Shown: positions 33,476-44,362, counted from the first letter of the stretch. The stretch is DNA of 64,000 bases from Hyphomicrobium_A sp964493785 (GCA_964493785.1 CAZBPM010000013.1:1-64000), one strand, 5' to 3'. The notes: a model not told the origin generated them from the letters alone. Made by a program: numbers and translations.

Positions 33476-35866
33476 CTAATGGGCCGCGGCTTGTTCGGTT
33501 GACGAAAGAGGACCGGCGGCGCGCGCCGATCCGTGCCCGTAGACGAGCGGCAAGGTGATACGCACGAGAGCCCCATGCGCCCGGCCCTCGGCTGGGGGAG
33601 CGTCCTCCAGGGCGAGCGTGCCGCCGTGCTGCTCGGTGATCTTGTGCACCATGGCAAGGCCGAGGCCCGTGCCCTTGTGTCCTTTGGTCGTGACGTACGG
33701 CTCCAGGAGGCGCGCACGGTTCTGCTTCGGCAGACCGATCCCGTTGTCGATCACCTCGATGGTGACGCGGTCGGCCTGCGGCGTGATGGTCGTCTCGACA
33801 CGGCCCTTCCAGTCGGGGTCTTCCTGGATCGCCGTCTCTCGCGCCGATTCCACGGCCTCGCTCGCGTTCTTGACCAGGTTGGTGATCGCCCGCGTGATGA
33901 GTCGTCGGTCGATCGACATCATCAGCGGCTTGTCGGGAATGTTGAGCTCGTAATCGATCTCCGGGTGCCCTTCGCGGAACAGCACCACTGGCTCCTGCAC
34001 GGCATGCCGCAGATCACTCGGCGCCATCTCCGGCTTCGGCATGCGTGCGAACTCGGCGAACTCGTCGACCATCGTCTTGAGGTCTGTGACCTGCCGCTCG
34101 ATGGTCATCGTCAGGCGGTCGAATGTCTCGCGGTCGTGCGTGATGTTCTTGGCGTACTTGCGCCGCAGCCGCTCGGCCGCAAGTTGTATCGGCGTGAGCG
34201 GGTTCTTGATCTCATGCGCGATGCGCCGCGCCACGTCCGCCCACGCAGCCGTCCGCTGCGCCACGACGAGATCGGTCACGTCGTCGAACGTCACGACCGA
34301 GCCCACGTCTCCGCCGCTGGACCGCTCGCGCGTCACCATCACCGCGAAGGTGCGCTCCTCGCCACCGACGTCGAGCGTGACTTCGATCTGCGAACGATGC
34401 TTCAGCGTCAGTTCGTCCTGCTCGTCGAGCACCGGCCCGAACGCCGGAATGGCCTCGCGCATCTTCTTGCCGACGATGTCGGACTCGGCGATGCCGAGCA
34501 GCTTGCTGCCGGAGCGGCTGACGAGTGTGATCCTGTCCTGGCTGTCGAGGCCAACAACGCCGGCCGACACACCCGACAGCACCGCCTCCATGAAGTGCCG
34601 GCGCTCCATCAGCTGCTCGTTGGCGGTCACCAACGCATCATGCTGGCTCTTCAGTTCGCGCGTCATCGTGTTGAACGTCTGAGAAAGCCGGCGCATGTCG
34701 CCCTCGCCGCGCTTCTCCGGCAACTCGATGTCGAGATTACCGGTCGAGACTTCCTGCGCCGCTCCGATGAGGCGGCGGATCGGCGCGACGAAGCGCCCCG
34801 CGAACCACATGCCGACCCAGATGGCGGCAAGCACGGCCGTCATCGAAATCATCAGATACATCAGGCCGTGCGCAACTTTGAGCCCGCCGCGCGCCTTGCG
34901 CAGCCTGTTGAACTCGTCGACGTTCTGCGCGGTGAGCCGCAGGTGCTCGGTGACCTGCGGGCTGACCGCACGCGTCACGTAGAGATACATCCCGGGAAAA
35001 CGTTCGAGCTTGGTGACGGCACCAACGCGGTAGCTACGCGTGCTCGGCATCAGCAGCGCAACCTGTCCTCGATCGGCATCGACGATCGCGCCGGGCGGCG
35101 GACTTACGTACGGCAGCCGGTTGTCGGCACTGGTCTCTATTACCGGCTGCCCCTCTTTGTTGATGAGGTACGCCGCCGGCAGATCACGGAGCCCCGCCTG
35201 CACCATGACGAGACGCTGCAGCCGCGCCGGATCGCCTGCGATCGAGCCGGCAGCCATGTCGAGGTCGCGCGCCATGTTGACGATGTCCGTGCGGATCACC
35301 TGGCCGTGCTCGTCCAGATAAGCGTTGGCAACGTTCCGCGAGGACAGCACGATTGCCCGCGTACTCGTTGCGAACCAACCGTCCAGCGACCGCGCGAACG
35401 TGATCGTTGCGCCGATCGCCAGCAGCAGCGTTGGCAAGGCCGCGATGATCGAAAACAGCCCCACGATACGGATGTGCAGCCGGGCGCCCGGTGTCCGGTC
35501 CCTCCAGGCTCGAGCCAGCCCGATACCCTGCCACGCCAACAGCGCGATCATCGCCACGATCAGCGCCAGGTTGATCGCCAGCGCCGAAAGCACCACCTCG
35601 TTGCGCGGAGTGATCGGCGTCAGCCCGGTCAGGATCAGGTAGGTCGCGAAAGCCGAGACGAGCGACAGCAGAACCAGGCAGAGCCCGATCCAAAAAGCCC
35701 TGTCGCCAGGATTGAGGGCCGACCGCCCTTCTTCCAGGTTATGGCCTCGCTGAGGTGCTACGAGCACTGCGGGCATCAATACGCTTTCGATGTTGGCCGG
35801 GGGAGGCCAGATTTCAGGAGCCGCCTCGATCGGGCGACGCCAGACAACAGCAACAGACTGTGACAT
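33476..35866 (-). CDS. ntrY: Nitrogen regulation sensor histidine kinase NtrY
   Basis: A 796-residue membrane kinase. Several N-terminal hydrophobic helices (about 55-150) and one near 350 flank a large periplasmic-type region. A HAMP domain (about 375-425, RRLIGAAQEVSTGNLDIELP), a PAS domain (about 440-560), the phosphoacceptor His in ARRIAHEIKNPLTPIQLAAERLR, and an ATPase domain with DNGIGLPKQNRARL and KGTGLGLAMV complete it. It phosphorylates NtrX in nitrogen and redox signalling. It is preceded by a 95-base gap after ntrC, which may hold a separate promoter. Confidence 0.96.
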   Translation of the reverse strand: MSQSVAVVWRRPIEAAPEIWPPPANIESVLMPAVLVAPQRGHNLEEGRSALNPGDRAFWIGLCLVLLSLVSAFATYLILTGLTPITPRNEVVLSALAINLALIVAMIALLAWQGIGLARAWRDRTPGARLHIRIVGLFSIIAALPTLLLAIGATITFARSLDGWFATSTRAIVLSSRNVANAYLDEHGQVIRTDIVNMARDLDMAAGSIAGDPARLQRLVMVQAGLRDLPAAYLINKEGQPVIETSADNRLPYVSPPPGAIVDADRGQVALLMPSTRSYRVGAVTKLERFPGMYLYVTRAVSPQVTEHLRLTAQNVDEFNRLRKARGGLKVAHGLMYLMISMTAVLAAIWVGMWFAGRFVAPIRRLIGAAQEVSTGNLDIELPEKRGEGDMRRLSQTFNTMTRELKSQHDALVTANEQLMERRHFMEAVLSGVSAGVVGLDSQDRITLVSRSGSKLLGIAESDIVGKKMREAIPAFGPVLDEQDELTLKHRSQIEVTLDVGGEERTFAVMVTRERSSGGDVGSVVTFDDVTDLVVAQRTAAWADVARRIAHEIKNPLTPIQLAAERLRRKYAKNITHDRETFDRLTMTIERQVTDLKTMVDEFAEFARMPKPEMAPSDLRHAVQEPVVLFREGHPEIDYELNIPDKPLMMSIDRRLITRAITNLVKNASEAVESARETAIQEDPDWKGRVETTITPQADRVTIEVIDNGIGLPKQNRARLLEPYVTTKGHKGTGLGLAMVHKITEQHGGTLALEDAPPAEGRAHGALVRITLPLVYGHGSARAAGPLSSTEQAAAH

Positions 35867-35960
35867 TTTCGCGACGTGGCCAATAGGTAACGCCGCCCCT
35901 CCCAGCGCGCAAGGCCGGCGGATTAACAGCCTGAAATTTCAAGGGGACAATGGGCCGCGG

Positions 35961-37409
<1,449 letters not shown>

Positions 37410-37412
37410 AAC

Positions 37413-38558
37413 TTACCTCTGCGTAGAATTCGGGGTGGAAGGACGGTCCTGCATCGGCAGCAGGACGCGGAAGACGGTGCGCTTGGGCTCACTGTCGAGC
37501 TCGATGATCCCCCCGTGGTCGTTGATTATCTTGGCGACGAGGGCGAGCCCGAGGCCAGTGCCATACGGCTTTGTCGTGACGAACGGATCGAACAGATGCT
37601 CTTTGAGGTGCTCTGGGACGCCTGCGCCGTTGTCCTCGATCTGGATCTGCAGCGGCAGGCTTATGCGTGAATCCGAACCCTGCACCGAAAGGCGCACGCC
37701 GGGACGGAACGATGTCTGGATGATGATGCGGCCCTGGGCCTTGTTGTCGCCGATCGCCTCGACCGCATTCTTCACGAGGTTGAGGATCGCCTGCACCAGC
37801 TTGTCGCGATTGCCGGCAACTGGCGGCAGCGATGGGTCATAGTCCTCGATGAAGCGGATGCCGCGACCGAACCCGGATTCGCACAGACGGCGCACGTGAT
37901 CCAGCACGTCGTGGATGTTGACCGGCTCCTTTATCAGCGGCCGCTCGTCGCCGAACACTTCCATCCGGTCGACGAGATTGCGGATGCGGTCCGTCTCCGA
38001 GCAGATGAGCTGCGACAGCGAGCGATCGGCATCGGACAGGTTCTGCTCGAGAAGCTGTGCTGCTCCGCGAATGCCCGACAACGGATTCTTGATCTCGTGC
38101 GCCAGAACGGAGGCGAGCCCCGAAACCGACCTTGCGGCGGCGCGATGGGTGAGCTGCCGCTCGATCATCTGCGCCATGTTACGCTGCTGGAGCATCAGCA
38201 CGACATCGCTGGGATGCTCGGGCATGGGGCCGCCGTAGACGTCAACGAGCTTCGGGGTCTGGAACTTCGGACCCTGCACCTCGATGCCGTATTCGTTCAC
38301 CGTCGCGCCTGAGTTGCGCACCTGATCGACCAGCGCCAGCAACGGGCACCCGAACGCCACGACATCGTCGAGCCTGATCCGCTTCAGCAGCGCCACGCCG
38401 CTCGACAGGAACGCCTCCGCGGCGGAGTTCGCGTAGATGATCCTGTTGTCGTCGCCGAGCACGATGATCGGATGCGGAAGGGCAGCCAGGAGAAGATCAT
38501 GCTCAACCGGACGCCGGCTGGGCTGAGGTGTCCTTGCGGCAGCGGAAGCTCTGGTCAC
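37413..38558 (-). CDS. ntrB: Nitrogen regulation sensor histidine kinase NtrB (NR(II))
   Basis: A 381-residue soluble kinase. A PAS domain (about 20-130, HPIIVLGDDNRIIYANSAAEAFL) is followed by a dimerisation domain with the phosphoacceptor His in LASVLAHEIKNPLSGIRGAAQLL. The ATPase domain shows NLVKNAVEAIGD, EDNGAGVPEHLKEHLFDPF and GTGLGLALVAKI. It phosphorylates or dephosphorylates NtrC under control of PII. Its ATG overlaps the dusB stop by four bases. Confidence 0.97.
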   Translation of the reverse strand: MTRASAAARTPQPSRRPVEHDLLLAALPHPIIVLGDDNRIIYANSAAEAFLSSGVALLKRIRLDDVVAFGCPLLALVDQVRNSGATVNEYGIEVQGPKFQTPKLVDVYGGPMPEHPSDVVLMLQQRNMAQMIERQLTHRAAARSVSGLASVLAHEIKNPLSGIRGAAQLLEQNLSDADRSLSQLICSETDRIRNLVDRMEVFGDERPLIKEPVNIHDVLDHVRRLCESGFGRGIRFIEDYDPSLPPVAGNRDKLVQAILNLVKNAVEAIGDNKAQGRIIIQTSFRPGVRLSVQGSDSRISLPLQIQIEDNGAGVPEHLKEHLFDPFVTTKPYGTGLGLALVAKIINDHGGIIELDSEPKRTVFRVLLPMQDRPSTPNSTQR

Positions 38559-39565
38559 GCGGCGGCCTCCAATGTCTCATCGTAAAACTGGGACAACCCG
38601 CTGAGCACGCGCGCGGGGCTCTCCTCTGTGCAAAGCTGGCGCCGCCACGACTTCACCGCATCGACCGCGCGGCCGCTGCTCTCGAGGTACCAGCCGATAT
38701 GCTTGCGCGCGTTCCGCAGCCCGAGGTGTTCGCCATAGTGGCGCAGCATCTCCTCGACATGACCGCGCGCGATCCGCGCCTGCTCTGTCAGCGAGGGAGG
38801 TGCATCGAAGCTCTTGTCACCGGCAAGATATGCGGCGACCCGGCCGGGCAACCACGGTGCGCCATAGGCGCCGCGCCCAATCATCACGCCCGCAGCGCCC
38901 GAAGCCTTGAGCGCCGACTCTGCATCTGCTGCGCAGGTGATGTCGCCATTGACGACCACCGGGATGGAAACGACTTTCGCAACCTCGTGCACCGCGCTCC
39001 AGTCGGCGCTGCCCTTGAAGAACTGGCAGCGCGTTCGCCCGTGCACGGTGATCATTTGAATTCCGGCAGCTTCGGCCCGCCGCGCCAGCTCAGCCGCGTT
39101 GCGGCTCCTGTCATCCCATCCGAGCCGCATCTTCAGTGTCACCGGAACGTTCACCGCCCCGACCACGGCCTCGACCAGCGTGGCGGCGTGATCGAGGTCG
39201 CGCATCAGCGCGCTCCCGGAGAGCTTCCCCGTGACTTCCCGCGCGGGGCAGCCCATGTTGATATCGACGATGTCGGCGCCCATGCCCTCGACGGCCCGCG
39301 CGCCCTCCGCCATCCACCGGGCCTCGCGACCCACCAGCTGAACGGCGAACGGCTGCAGCTCGCGCCCCTCCGCCCGGCGCACCACATCCGCGCGCCCGCG
39401 CACGATTTCCTCGCTCGCCACCATCTCCGACACGACCAGCCCGGCGCCAAGCTCGTGCGCCAGCGTCCGGAACGGAAGATCCGAAACGCCCGTCATCGGT
39501 GCAAGGATGGCCCGGTTTGCGAGTGTGTGACGACCGATCTTGAGGCCGCCGTTGATCGACGTCAT
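38555..39565 (-). CDS. dusB: tRNA-dihydrouridine synthase B (NifR3)
   Basis: A 336-residue FMN-dependent enzyme that reduces uridine in the tRNA D-loop. The TIM barrel shows LAPMTGVSDLPFRTL, the catalytic Cys in INMGCPAREVTGKLSGSAL, VTLKMRLGWDD and VHGRTRCQFFKG. ADAESALKASGAAGVMIGRG is the FMN phosphate-binding end. It is the first gene of the ntr operon, as in rhizobia and Rhodobacter, where it was called nifR3. The divergent gap to ispDF (39566-39733) probably contains the operon promoter. Confidence 0.97.
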   Translation of the reverse strand: MTSINGGLKIGRHTLANRAILAPMTGVSDLPFRTLAHELGAGLVVSEMVASEEIVRGRADVVRRAEGRELQPFAVQLVGREARWMAEGARAVEGMGADIVDINMGCPAREVTGKLSGSALMRDLDHAATLVEAVVGAVNVPVTLKMRLGWDDRSRNAAELARRAEAAGIQMITVHGRTRCQFFKGSADWSAVHEVAKVVSIPVVVNGDITCAADAESALKASGAAGVMIGRGAYGAPWLPGRVAAYLAGDKSFDAPPSLTEQARIARGHVEEMLRHYGEHLGLRNARKHIGWYLESSGRAVDAVKSWRRQLCTEESPARVLSGLSQFYDETLEAAA

Positions 39566-39733
39566 GCCGCTTGCTCAGGATTTAGGCAGATGACACATGT
39601 GCCCTTCATTTGTGCAGAATAGGGGCTGCCATACCATTTCGCAAGCGCGAACAAGTCCATCCACAATTGCCCTCGACGCCCGTTGTGGCTAAGCAGGCCG
39701 GGGTTTCGCGGCGGTTTTGCAGCAGGTGCGACA

Positions 39734-40927
39734 ATGGCGACGACGGCAGCTGTGATCGTGGCCGCAGGCCGAGGGATACGCGCCCGATCCGCAGGCCAAG
39801 TGCCCAAGCAGTACCTGCCGCTGGCCGGCATGCCCGTTCTGGCCCACTCTATCCGCCTATTGGCCGGACACCCGGGCGTAAATCTCACCATTGTTGTATT
39901 AAACCCAGAAGACGCAGAGCTTTATGCTTCCGCGGCCGCCCCTTTCGCCGCGCACCCTCCGCAACCGGTCCCGGGGGGCGCTACCCGCCAGGAGTCGGTC
40001 CTCGCCGGCCTCGAGGCCCTTGCCAGCGACCCGCCTGACCATGTGCTTATCCATGACGCGGCGCGACCGTTCCTCACCGCCGATCTCGTGACCAGGCTCA
40101 TCGGCGCCCTCACAAACCACCCCGGCGCCATCGCCGCCGAGCCCGTCAGCGACACACTGAAGCAGGCCGGTACCGACGGCGCCATCGTCCGCACCATCGA
40201 CCGTGCCGGACTCTGGCGAGCCCAGACTCCCCAGGCTTTTCGCTATGCCGACATCCTCCAGGCCCATCGCAAGGCCGCAGCCGCCGGTCGCTCCGACTTC
40301 ACGGACGATGCTGCGATCGCGGAGTGGGCCGGCCTCGAAGTGCAACTCATTCCAAGCCTGGGCAACAACATGAAGCTGACCACGCCTGACGATCTCCAGC
40401 TGGCTGAGCGCTTGCTGGCATACTCCGTACGCGCTTTCGAGCCGCGCATCGGAACCGGCTTCGACGTCCACCGCTTCGTCGAGGGCGATCACGTCTGGCT
40501 GTGCGGCGTGAAGATTGCGCACACGCAACGCCTCGAGGGTCACTCGGATGCCGACGTTGGATTGCATGCCCTGACAGACGCACTGCTGGGCGCTATCGGC
40601 GACGGTGACATCGGCCAACACTTTCCGCCGAGCGACGAGCGCTGGCGCGGCGCTGCTTCGCACATCTTCCTCGCCGACGCGGCTAGGCGCGTGAAAAACC
40701 TGGGCGGTCGCATATCAAATGTCGACGTTACCTTCCTGTGCGAAGCGCCCAAGATCGGCCCCCATCGAGATGCGATGCGCGCTGCCGTCGGCGGCATCCT
40801 CCACATTGACGCCTCACGCATCGGCATCAAGGCGACGACGATGGAAAAGCTCGGCTTCATAGGTCGCGGCGAGGGCATCGCGGCGATGGCGAGCGCGACC
40901 GTGCTGCTGCCGGCCCCAGCACTCTAG
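39734..40927 (+). CDS. ispDF: Bifunctional IspD/IspF (MEP cytidylyltransferase / MECDP synthase)
   Basis: A 397-residue fusion carrying two non-consecutive steps of the MEP isoprenoid pathway. IspD (about 1-230) starts TTAAVIVAAGRGIRARSAGQVPKQY, split here as AAVIVAAGRG and VPKQYLPL; HDAARPFL and DRAGLWRAQTPQAF also belong to it. IspF (about 235-397) has the metal site GTGFDVHRF, then GHSDADVGLHALTDALLGA and the C-terminal IGIKATTMEKLGFIGRGEGIAA. This fusion is normal in alphaproteobacteria. An in-frame start at 39683 would add 17 residues, but ATG 39734 begins the fold correctly. Confidence 0.97.
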   Translation: MATTAAVIVAAGRGIRARSAGQVPKQYLPLAGMPVLAHSIRLLAGHPGVNLTIVVLNPEDAELYASAAAPFAAHPPQPVPGGATRQESVLAGLEALASDPPDHVLIHDAARPFLTADLVTRLIGALTNHPGAIAAEPVSDTLKQAGTDGAIVRTIDRAGLWRAQTPQAFRYADILQAHRKAAAAGRSDFTDDAAIAEWAGLEVQLIPSLGNNMKLTTPDDLQLAERLLAYSVRAFEPRIGTGFDVHRFVEGDHVWLCGVKIAHTQRLEGHSDADVGLHALTDALLGAIGDGDIGQHFPPSDERWRGAASHIFLADAARRVKNLGGRISNVDVTFLCEAPKIGPHRDAMRAAVGGILHIDASRIGIKATTMEKLGFIGRGEGIAAMASATVLLPAPAL

Positions 40928-40993
40928 CTTCGAGTTGCTCACACATTTGACCCCTGCGACAGAATCGCGGCATCAACACCGCGAGGTGGTTGT

Positions 40994-41509
40994 ATGACCA
41001 CGAGCCTTCGGGGGGCCGACATGAACCTGATGACCAATACGTTGGAACGCAAGCCGGTCGAAACGGCGAGCATTGCCGACATTGCCGAGACGACGTCAAG
41101 CGCCTGCATTGCGACGCGCGTCCGCCAGCTGTCGCGCATCGTCACGCGCGTCTACGACGATGCCATGCGCCCGCTTGGCATCACCGCCAGCCAGTACACG
41201 CTGCTCGCGCAGCTTGCACAGCGCGACGCGATCACCGCCGTCGAGATCGGTCACGAGCTCGACATCGAGAAGTCCACGCTCTCGCGCAACCTCAAGCGGC
41301 TGCTCGCGCTGGGCCACATCAACATGGACCCGCCCGCAGGCCGCCGCGGCAGAGGTCTCCACCTGACCCCCAAAGGCCAGGCCATCCTCAAGGACGCCTT
41401 CCCCGTCTGGCAGGACGCCCAGAAGCGCGCTTTTTCGGTCATGGGTGCCGAAAGCCGCAACACTCTGGATCATCTCCTGTCCCAGGCTGAAAAGCTCGTT
41501 GCCGCCTGA
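40994..41509 (+). CDS. MarR family transcriptional regulator
   Basis: A 171-residue winged-helix regulator. An N-terminal extension of about 25 residues precedes the dimerisation helix (ATRVRQLSRIVTRVYDDAMR). The recognition region is AVEIGHELDIEKSTLSRNLKRL, and the wing runs through DPPAGRRGRGLHLTPKG. A single Cys (SSACIATR) precedes the dimerisation helix. Cysteines near this position sense oxidants in OhrR-type members, but that is only suggestive here. The target is unknown. It is followed by a strong terminator. Confidence 0.92.
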   Translation: MTTSLRGADMNLMTNTLERKPVETASIADIAETTSSACIATRVRQLSRIVTRVYDDAMRPLGITASQYTLLAQLAQRDAITAVEIGHELDIEKSTLSRNLKRLLALGHINMDPPAGRRGRGLHLTPKGQAILKDAFPVWQDAQKRAFSVMGAESRNTLDHLLSQAEKLVAA

Positions 41510-41555
41510 GCACAGCCGCGCGGTTTGACCGCGAAGCCTGCTGACCCACATATTG

Positions 41556-41580
41556 AAGGGGCGCCCTCGGCGCCCCTTTT
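41556..41580 (+). terminator. Rho-independent terminator after the MarR gene
   Basis: A perfect hairpin AAGGGGCGCC-CTCGG-GGCGCC-type stem (41556-41580) ends in CCCCTTTT, 47 bases after the MarR stop. The palindrome also reads as a hairpin on the other strand, but the T-run favours the plus strand. Confidence 0.85.
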
Positions 41581-41610
41581 CCATTTGCGAAGAAGCTCAA
41601 CAGCGAAGCC

Positions 41611-42129
41611 ATGGGCACGCTCTTCCCCGACGACCTCTATGCCGCGGCAAAGGCGCTGCTCGATGAGCTGCAGCGCCATGCGCTTCTCATCGTCACGGCC
41701 GAGAGCTGCACCGGCGGTCTCGTGGCGGCCCTGCTCACCGAAATCCCGGGGTCTTCAGGCATGGTCGAGCGCGGCCTCGTCACCTATTCGAATGCCGCCA
41801 AAACTGAGCTGCTCGGTGTCCCCGCCGAACTGATCACCCGCCACGGCGCCGTCAGCGAGCAAGTCGCGCGCGCCATGGCCGAGGGCGCTCTGGCAAGGAC
41901 CCCGGCACACATCGCAATCTCAATCACGGGCATAGCCGGGCCTGACGGCGGATCGACCGAAAAGCCGGTTGGGCTCGTCTACCTTGGCGTTGCCGCGCGC
42001 GGCGAGGCGACGCGCGTGCGCGAATGCCGCTTCGGCACTATTGGCCGCCGCGAGGTACGCTTGGAGAGTGTACGCGCAGCCATGGATCTCGTGGCGAGTG
42101 CGATCAAGCCGGGGTTGTCCCATGATTAG
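41611..42129 (+). CDS. pncC: CinA family protein, nicotinamide-nucleotide amidase
   Basis: A 172-residue stand-alone CinA C-terminal domain, which deamidates NMN in pyridine nucleotide salvage. Diagnostic segments are VTAESCTGGLVAALLTEIPGSS, LVTYSNAAKTELLGV, GAVSEQVARAMAEGAL and SITGIAGPDGGSTEKPVGLVYLG. Length matches PncC/YgaD. It overlaps the next gene by eight bases, implying translational coupling with the pentapeptide-repeat protein. Confidence 0.93.
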   Translation: MGTLFPDDLYAAAKALLDELQRHALLIVTAESCTGGLVAALLTEIPGSSGMVERGLVTYSNAAKTELLGVPAELITRHGAVSEQVARAMAEGALARTPAHIAISITGIAGPDGGSTEKPVGLVYLGVAARGEATRVRECRFGTIGRREVRLESVRAAMDLVASAIKPGLSHD

Positions 42130-42913
42130 ACCGCTCGCCACCTGCCTGCTTCTCGCCGCCGCGCTCCTGCCGGAACCGTCGGCGGCGGGCGACATCAGCG
42201 TCCGCGACCTCACCACCAGGTTGTTTCACGCCGAGCGCAGCAAGCCGCTGCAGTTCAGCGGCCTCGACCTGCGCGAGCTGGATCTCAGCGGGCTGGATTT
42301 CAAAGGCTCGATAGTCACCGGCAGCAACCTGTTCGGCGCCGACCTGAGCCGCGCCGACCTCTCACACGCAAACCTCAAGGGCTCGCGCCTCGACCGCACC
42401 ACGATCATCGGCACGCGCTTCGACGGCGCCGACCTTACCGACACCAGCTTGCTGCGTCCTTCGACGTTCTCGACACTGGCGGCGCCGCGGAGCGAAGGCG
42501 CCAGCTTCTCCGGTGCCAATCTCACCCGCGCACGCATCTTCGGCCGCTTCAGTCGCATGAACTTCCAAGGCGCCAGGATGGCCGGCGCTACGCTGGCACC
42601 ATTCAACAAGACCGGCTTCATAGAGCACATTTGGCGCACCGAGCTCTCCGGCGCCGACCTGTCCGGTGCCGACTTGACCGACGCCAATCTCACTTACGTG
42701 CTGCTCACGTTCGCCAACCTTCGCGGCGCCGACCTGTCAGGCGCGGTGCTGCACAAGGCCGACCTGTCGCGTGCTGACCTCACCGGAGCAGACCTCACCG
42801 GTGCCGATTTCAGCGAGGCCGACCTTGACGGGGCGATCCTGACGGACGCACGCGGCCTCAACACCGCACTGGGCCTCGCAACGGCACGTAACGTCGAGCG
42901 CGCCCTGCGTTAG
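42122..42913 (+). CDS. Exported pentapeptide-repeat protein
   Basis: A 263-residue protein. A signal peptide (MIRPLATCLLLAAALLPEPSAA) is followed by tandem A(D/N)LxX pentapeptides in two blocks (about 45-110, with GADLSRADLSHANLKGS; and about 175-240, with ADLSGADLTDANLTYVLLTF). They should form a right-handed quadrilateral beta-helix. The export signal separates it from cytoplasmic Qnr/MfpA gyrase-protecting proteins. The intervening segment (110-175) is less regular. Function unknown. Coupling to pncC by an 8-base overlap is probably only organisational. Confidence 0.85.
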   Translation: MIRPLATCLLLAAALLPEPSAAGDISVRDLTTRLFHAERSKPLQFSGLDLRELDLSGLDFKGSIVTGSNLFGADLSRADLSHANLKGSRLDRTTIIGTRFDGADLTDTSLLRPSTFSTLAAPRSEGASFSGANLTRARIFGRFSRMNFQGARMAGATLAPFNKTGFIEHIWRTELSGADLSGADLTDANLTYVLLTFANLRGADLSGAVLHKADLSRADLTGADLTGADFSEADLDGAILTDARGLNTALGLATARNVERALR

Positions 42914-42922
42914 TTTCTCTGC

Positions 42923-43399
42923 CTAGCTTACCGAAGGCGTCGGTGTCTGCGGTCGCGGACCATAGACGAGCCTGGCGCGCGCCTCGAAGGCGTCCGTATA
43001 CTTGCGGACGGCCTTGTCGAATACCGCGCCCATGAGCATCGACAGCATGCGCGATGAGAACGCGTAGTCGATGTGGAAATGCACCTCGCATCCGCCCGCC
43101 ACATCGCGAAACCGCCAGTTATTGGCCAGCCGCGCAAACGGACCGTCGATCTTTTGCACTTCGATCTCGCGACGCTCCGGGCGCAGCGTCACCCGGCTGG
43201 TGAACCGCTCGCGGATCGCGTGATAGCCGACGCTCATGATCGCCGTCAGCGTCGTATGCGTACTGCCGACCTCCCGATGCGTGACGCGCAACTCCTCGCA
43301 CAACGGCACGAACTCCGGATAGCGCTCAACGTCCGCCACCACGGCGAACATCTCATCGGCCGTGAACGGCATCCGGCGCGTGGTCTCGAAGGTGGGCAA
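42923..43399 (-). CDS. SRPBCC family protein, RatA/Coq10-like
   Basis: A 158-residue START-like lipid-binding protein. MPTFETTRRMPF, EMFAVVADVERYPEFVPLCEELRV and WRFRDVAGGCEVHFHIDYAFSS are characteristic of the Coq10/RatA group. Such proteins bind ubiquinone or its precursors in mitochondria and alphaproteobacteria. The RatA toxin name is historical and no antitoxin is present here. It lies 24 bases after lipA and is probably cotranscribed. Confidence 0.92.
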   Translation of the reverse strand: MPTFETTRRMPFTADEMFAVVADVERYPEFVPLCEELRVTHREVGSTHTTLTAIMSVGYHAIRERFTSRVTLRPERREIEVQKIDGPFARLANNWRFRDVAGGCEVHFHIDYAFSSRMLSMLMGAVFDKAVRKYTDAFEARARLVYGPRPQTPTPSVS

Positions 43400-43423
43400 T
43401 AGGAAGCTCCGTGACCGCTCTGC

Positions 43424-44362
43424 TCAGACGTTGCGCGCCAGCCGCTGCGCCTTGAGCTTCGCGAAATCGTCCCCCGCGTGATACGACGAGCGCGTGAACG
43501 GGCTCGACGCTACGAGCGCAAATCCCTTGGCGACGCCGATCTGCCGCAGCGCCTCGAACTCGGCCGGCGGCACGAAACGCTCGACTGCCGCGTGCTTCGG
43601 GCTCGGCTGAAGGTACTGGCCGATGGTGAGGAAATCGACGCCGGCTGAACGCATGTCGTCCATCACCTGCATGACCTCCTCACGCGTCTCCCCGAGGCCA
43701 ACCATGATGCCCGACTTGGTGAAGACGCGGCCGTCGATCTCCTTCGCCCTCTGCAACTGGCGCAGCGAGTGGAAGTATCGCGCACCGGGCCGGATCGACA
43801 GATAGAGCCGCGGCACTGTCTCGAGGTTATGGTTGAATACATCGGGGCCTGCCGACAGCACCGTTTCGAGAGCACCCGGCTTGCGCAGAAAGTCCGGCGT
43901 CAGCACCTCGATGGTCGTGCTGGGCGACTTCTCGCGCAACGCGGTGATCACGCGCGCGAAGTGCTGGGCGCCGCCATCCGCGAGATCGTCCCGGTCGACC
44001 GACGTCACCACGATATGCGTCAGCCCCAGCTCTCCCGCGGCCATGGCAACCCGGCGCGGCTCGTCGGGATCGAGCGGCCCTGGCATTCCCGTGCGCACGT
44101 TGCAGAACGCACAGGCCCGCGTGCACGTGTCGCCCATGACCATGAAGGTCGCGTGCCGCTTCGACCAGCATTCGCCAATGTTCGGGCAGCCAGCCTCTTC
44201 ACATACCGTGGTCAGCCGATGTTCGCGCACCACGCGGACGGTTTCGGCCAGCACCGGACCGCCCGCGGCACGCACGCGGATCCACGCCGGCCGTGTCGGA
44301 CGCGGCGCGCCCGAGGCAGGCTGCTGCTGCGATTGAAGATCGGTGACGCTGTGGGTACTCAA
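43424..44362 (-). CDS. lipA: Lipoyl synthase
   Basis: A 312-residue radical-SAM enzyme that inserts two sulfurs into protein-bound octanoyl groups. The auxiliary Fe-S cluster uses C54, C59 and C65 (CEEAGCPNIGEC), and the radical-SAM cluster uses C80, C84 and C87 (CTRACAFC). MVGLGETREEVMQVMDDM and the C-terminal SPFTRSSYHAGDDF complete the family pattern. It provides the cofactor for the PDH lipoyl domain encoded about 6 kb upstream in the same orientation. The PDH-to-lipA order occurs in many alphaproteobacteria. Confidence 0.97.
   Translation of the reverse strand: MSTHSVTDLQSQQQPASGAPRPTRPAWIRVRAAGGPVLAETVRVVREHRLTTVCEEAGCPNIGECWSKRHATFMVMGDTCTRACAFCNVRTGMPGPLDPDEPRRVAMAAGELGLTHIVVTSVDRDDLADGGAQHFARVITALREKSPSTTIEVLTPDFLRKPGALETVLSAGPDVFNHNLETVPRLYLSIRPGARYFHSLRQLQRAKEIDGRVFTKSGIMVGLGETREEVMQVMDDMRSAGVDFLTIGQYLQPSPKHAAVERFVPPAEFEALRQIGVAKGFALVASSPFTRSSYHAGDDFAKLKAQRLARNV

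Noticed and set aside
32021..33502. 493-codon plus-strand frame opposite ntrX
   Set aside because: It is antisense to NtrX, with no independent support such as a ribosome site or motif.
33533..35863. 776-codon plus-strand frame opposite ntrY
   Set aside because: It is antisense to the histidine kinase, has an Arg/His/Asp-rich composition and no fold signature.
42923..43399. RatAB toxin-antitoxin system
   Set aside because: The gene is of the Coq10/RatA fold, but no RatB partner is adjacent, and a ubiquinone-related role fits alphaproteobacteria better.
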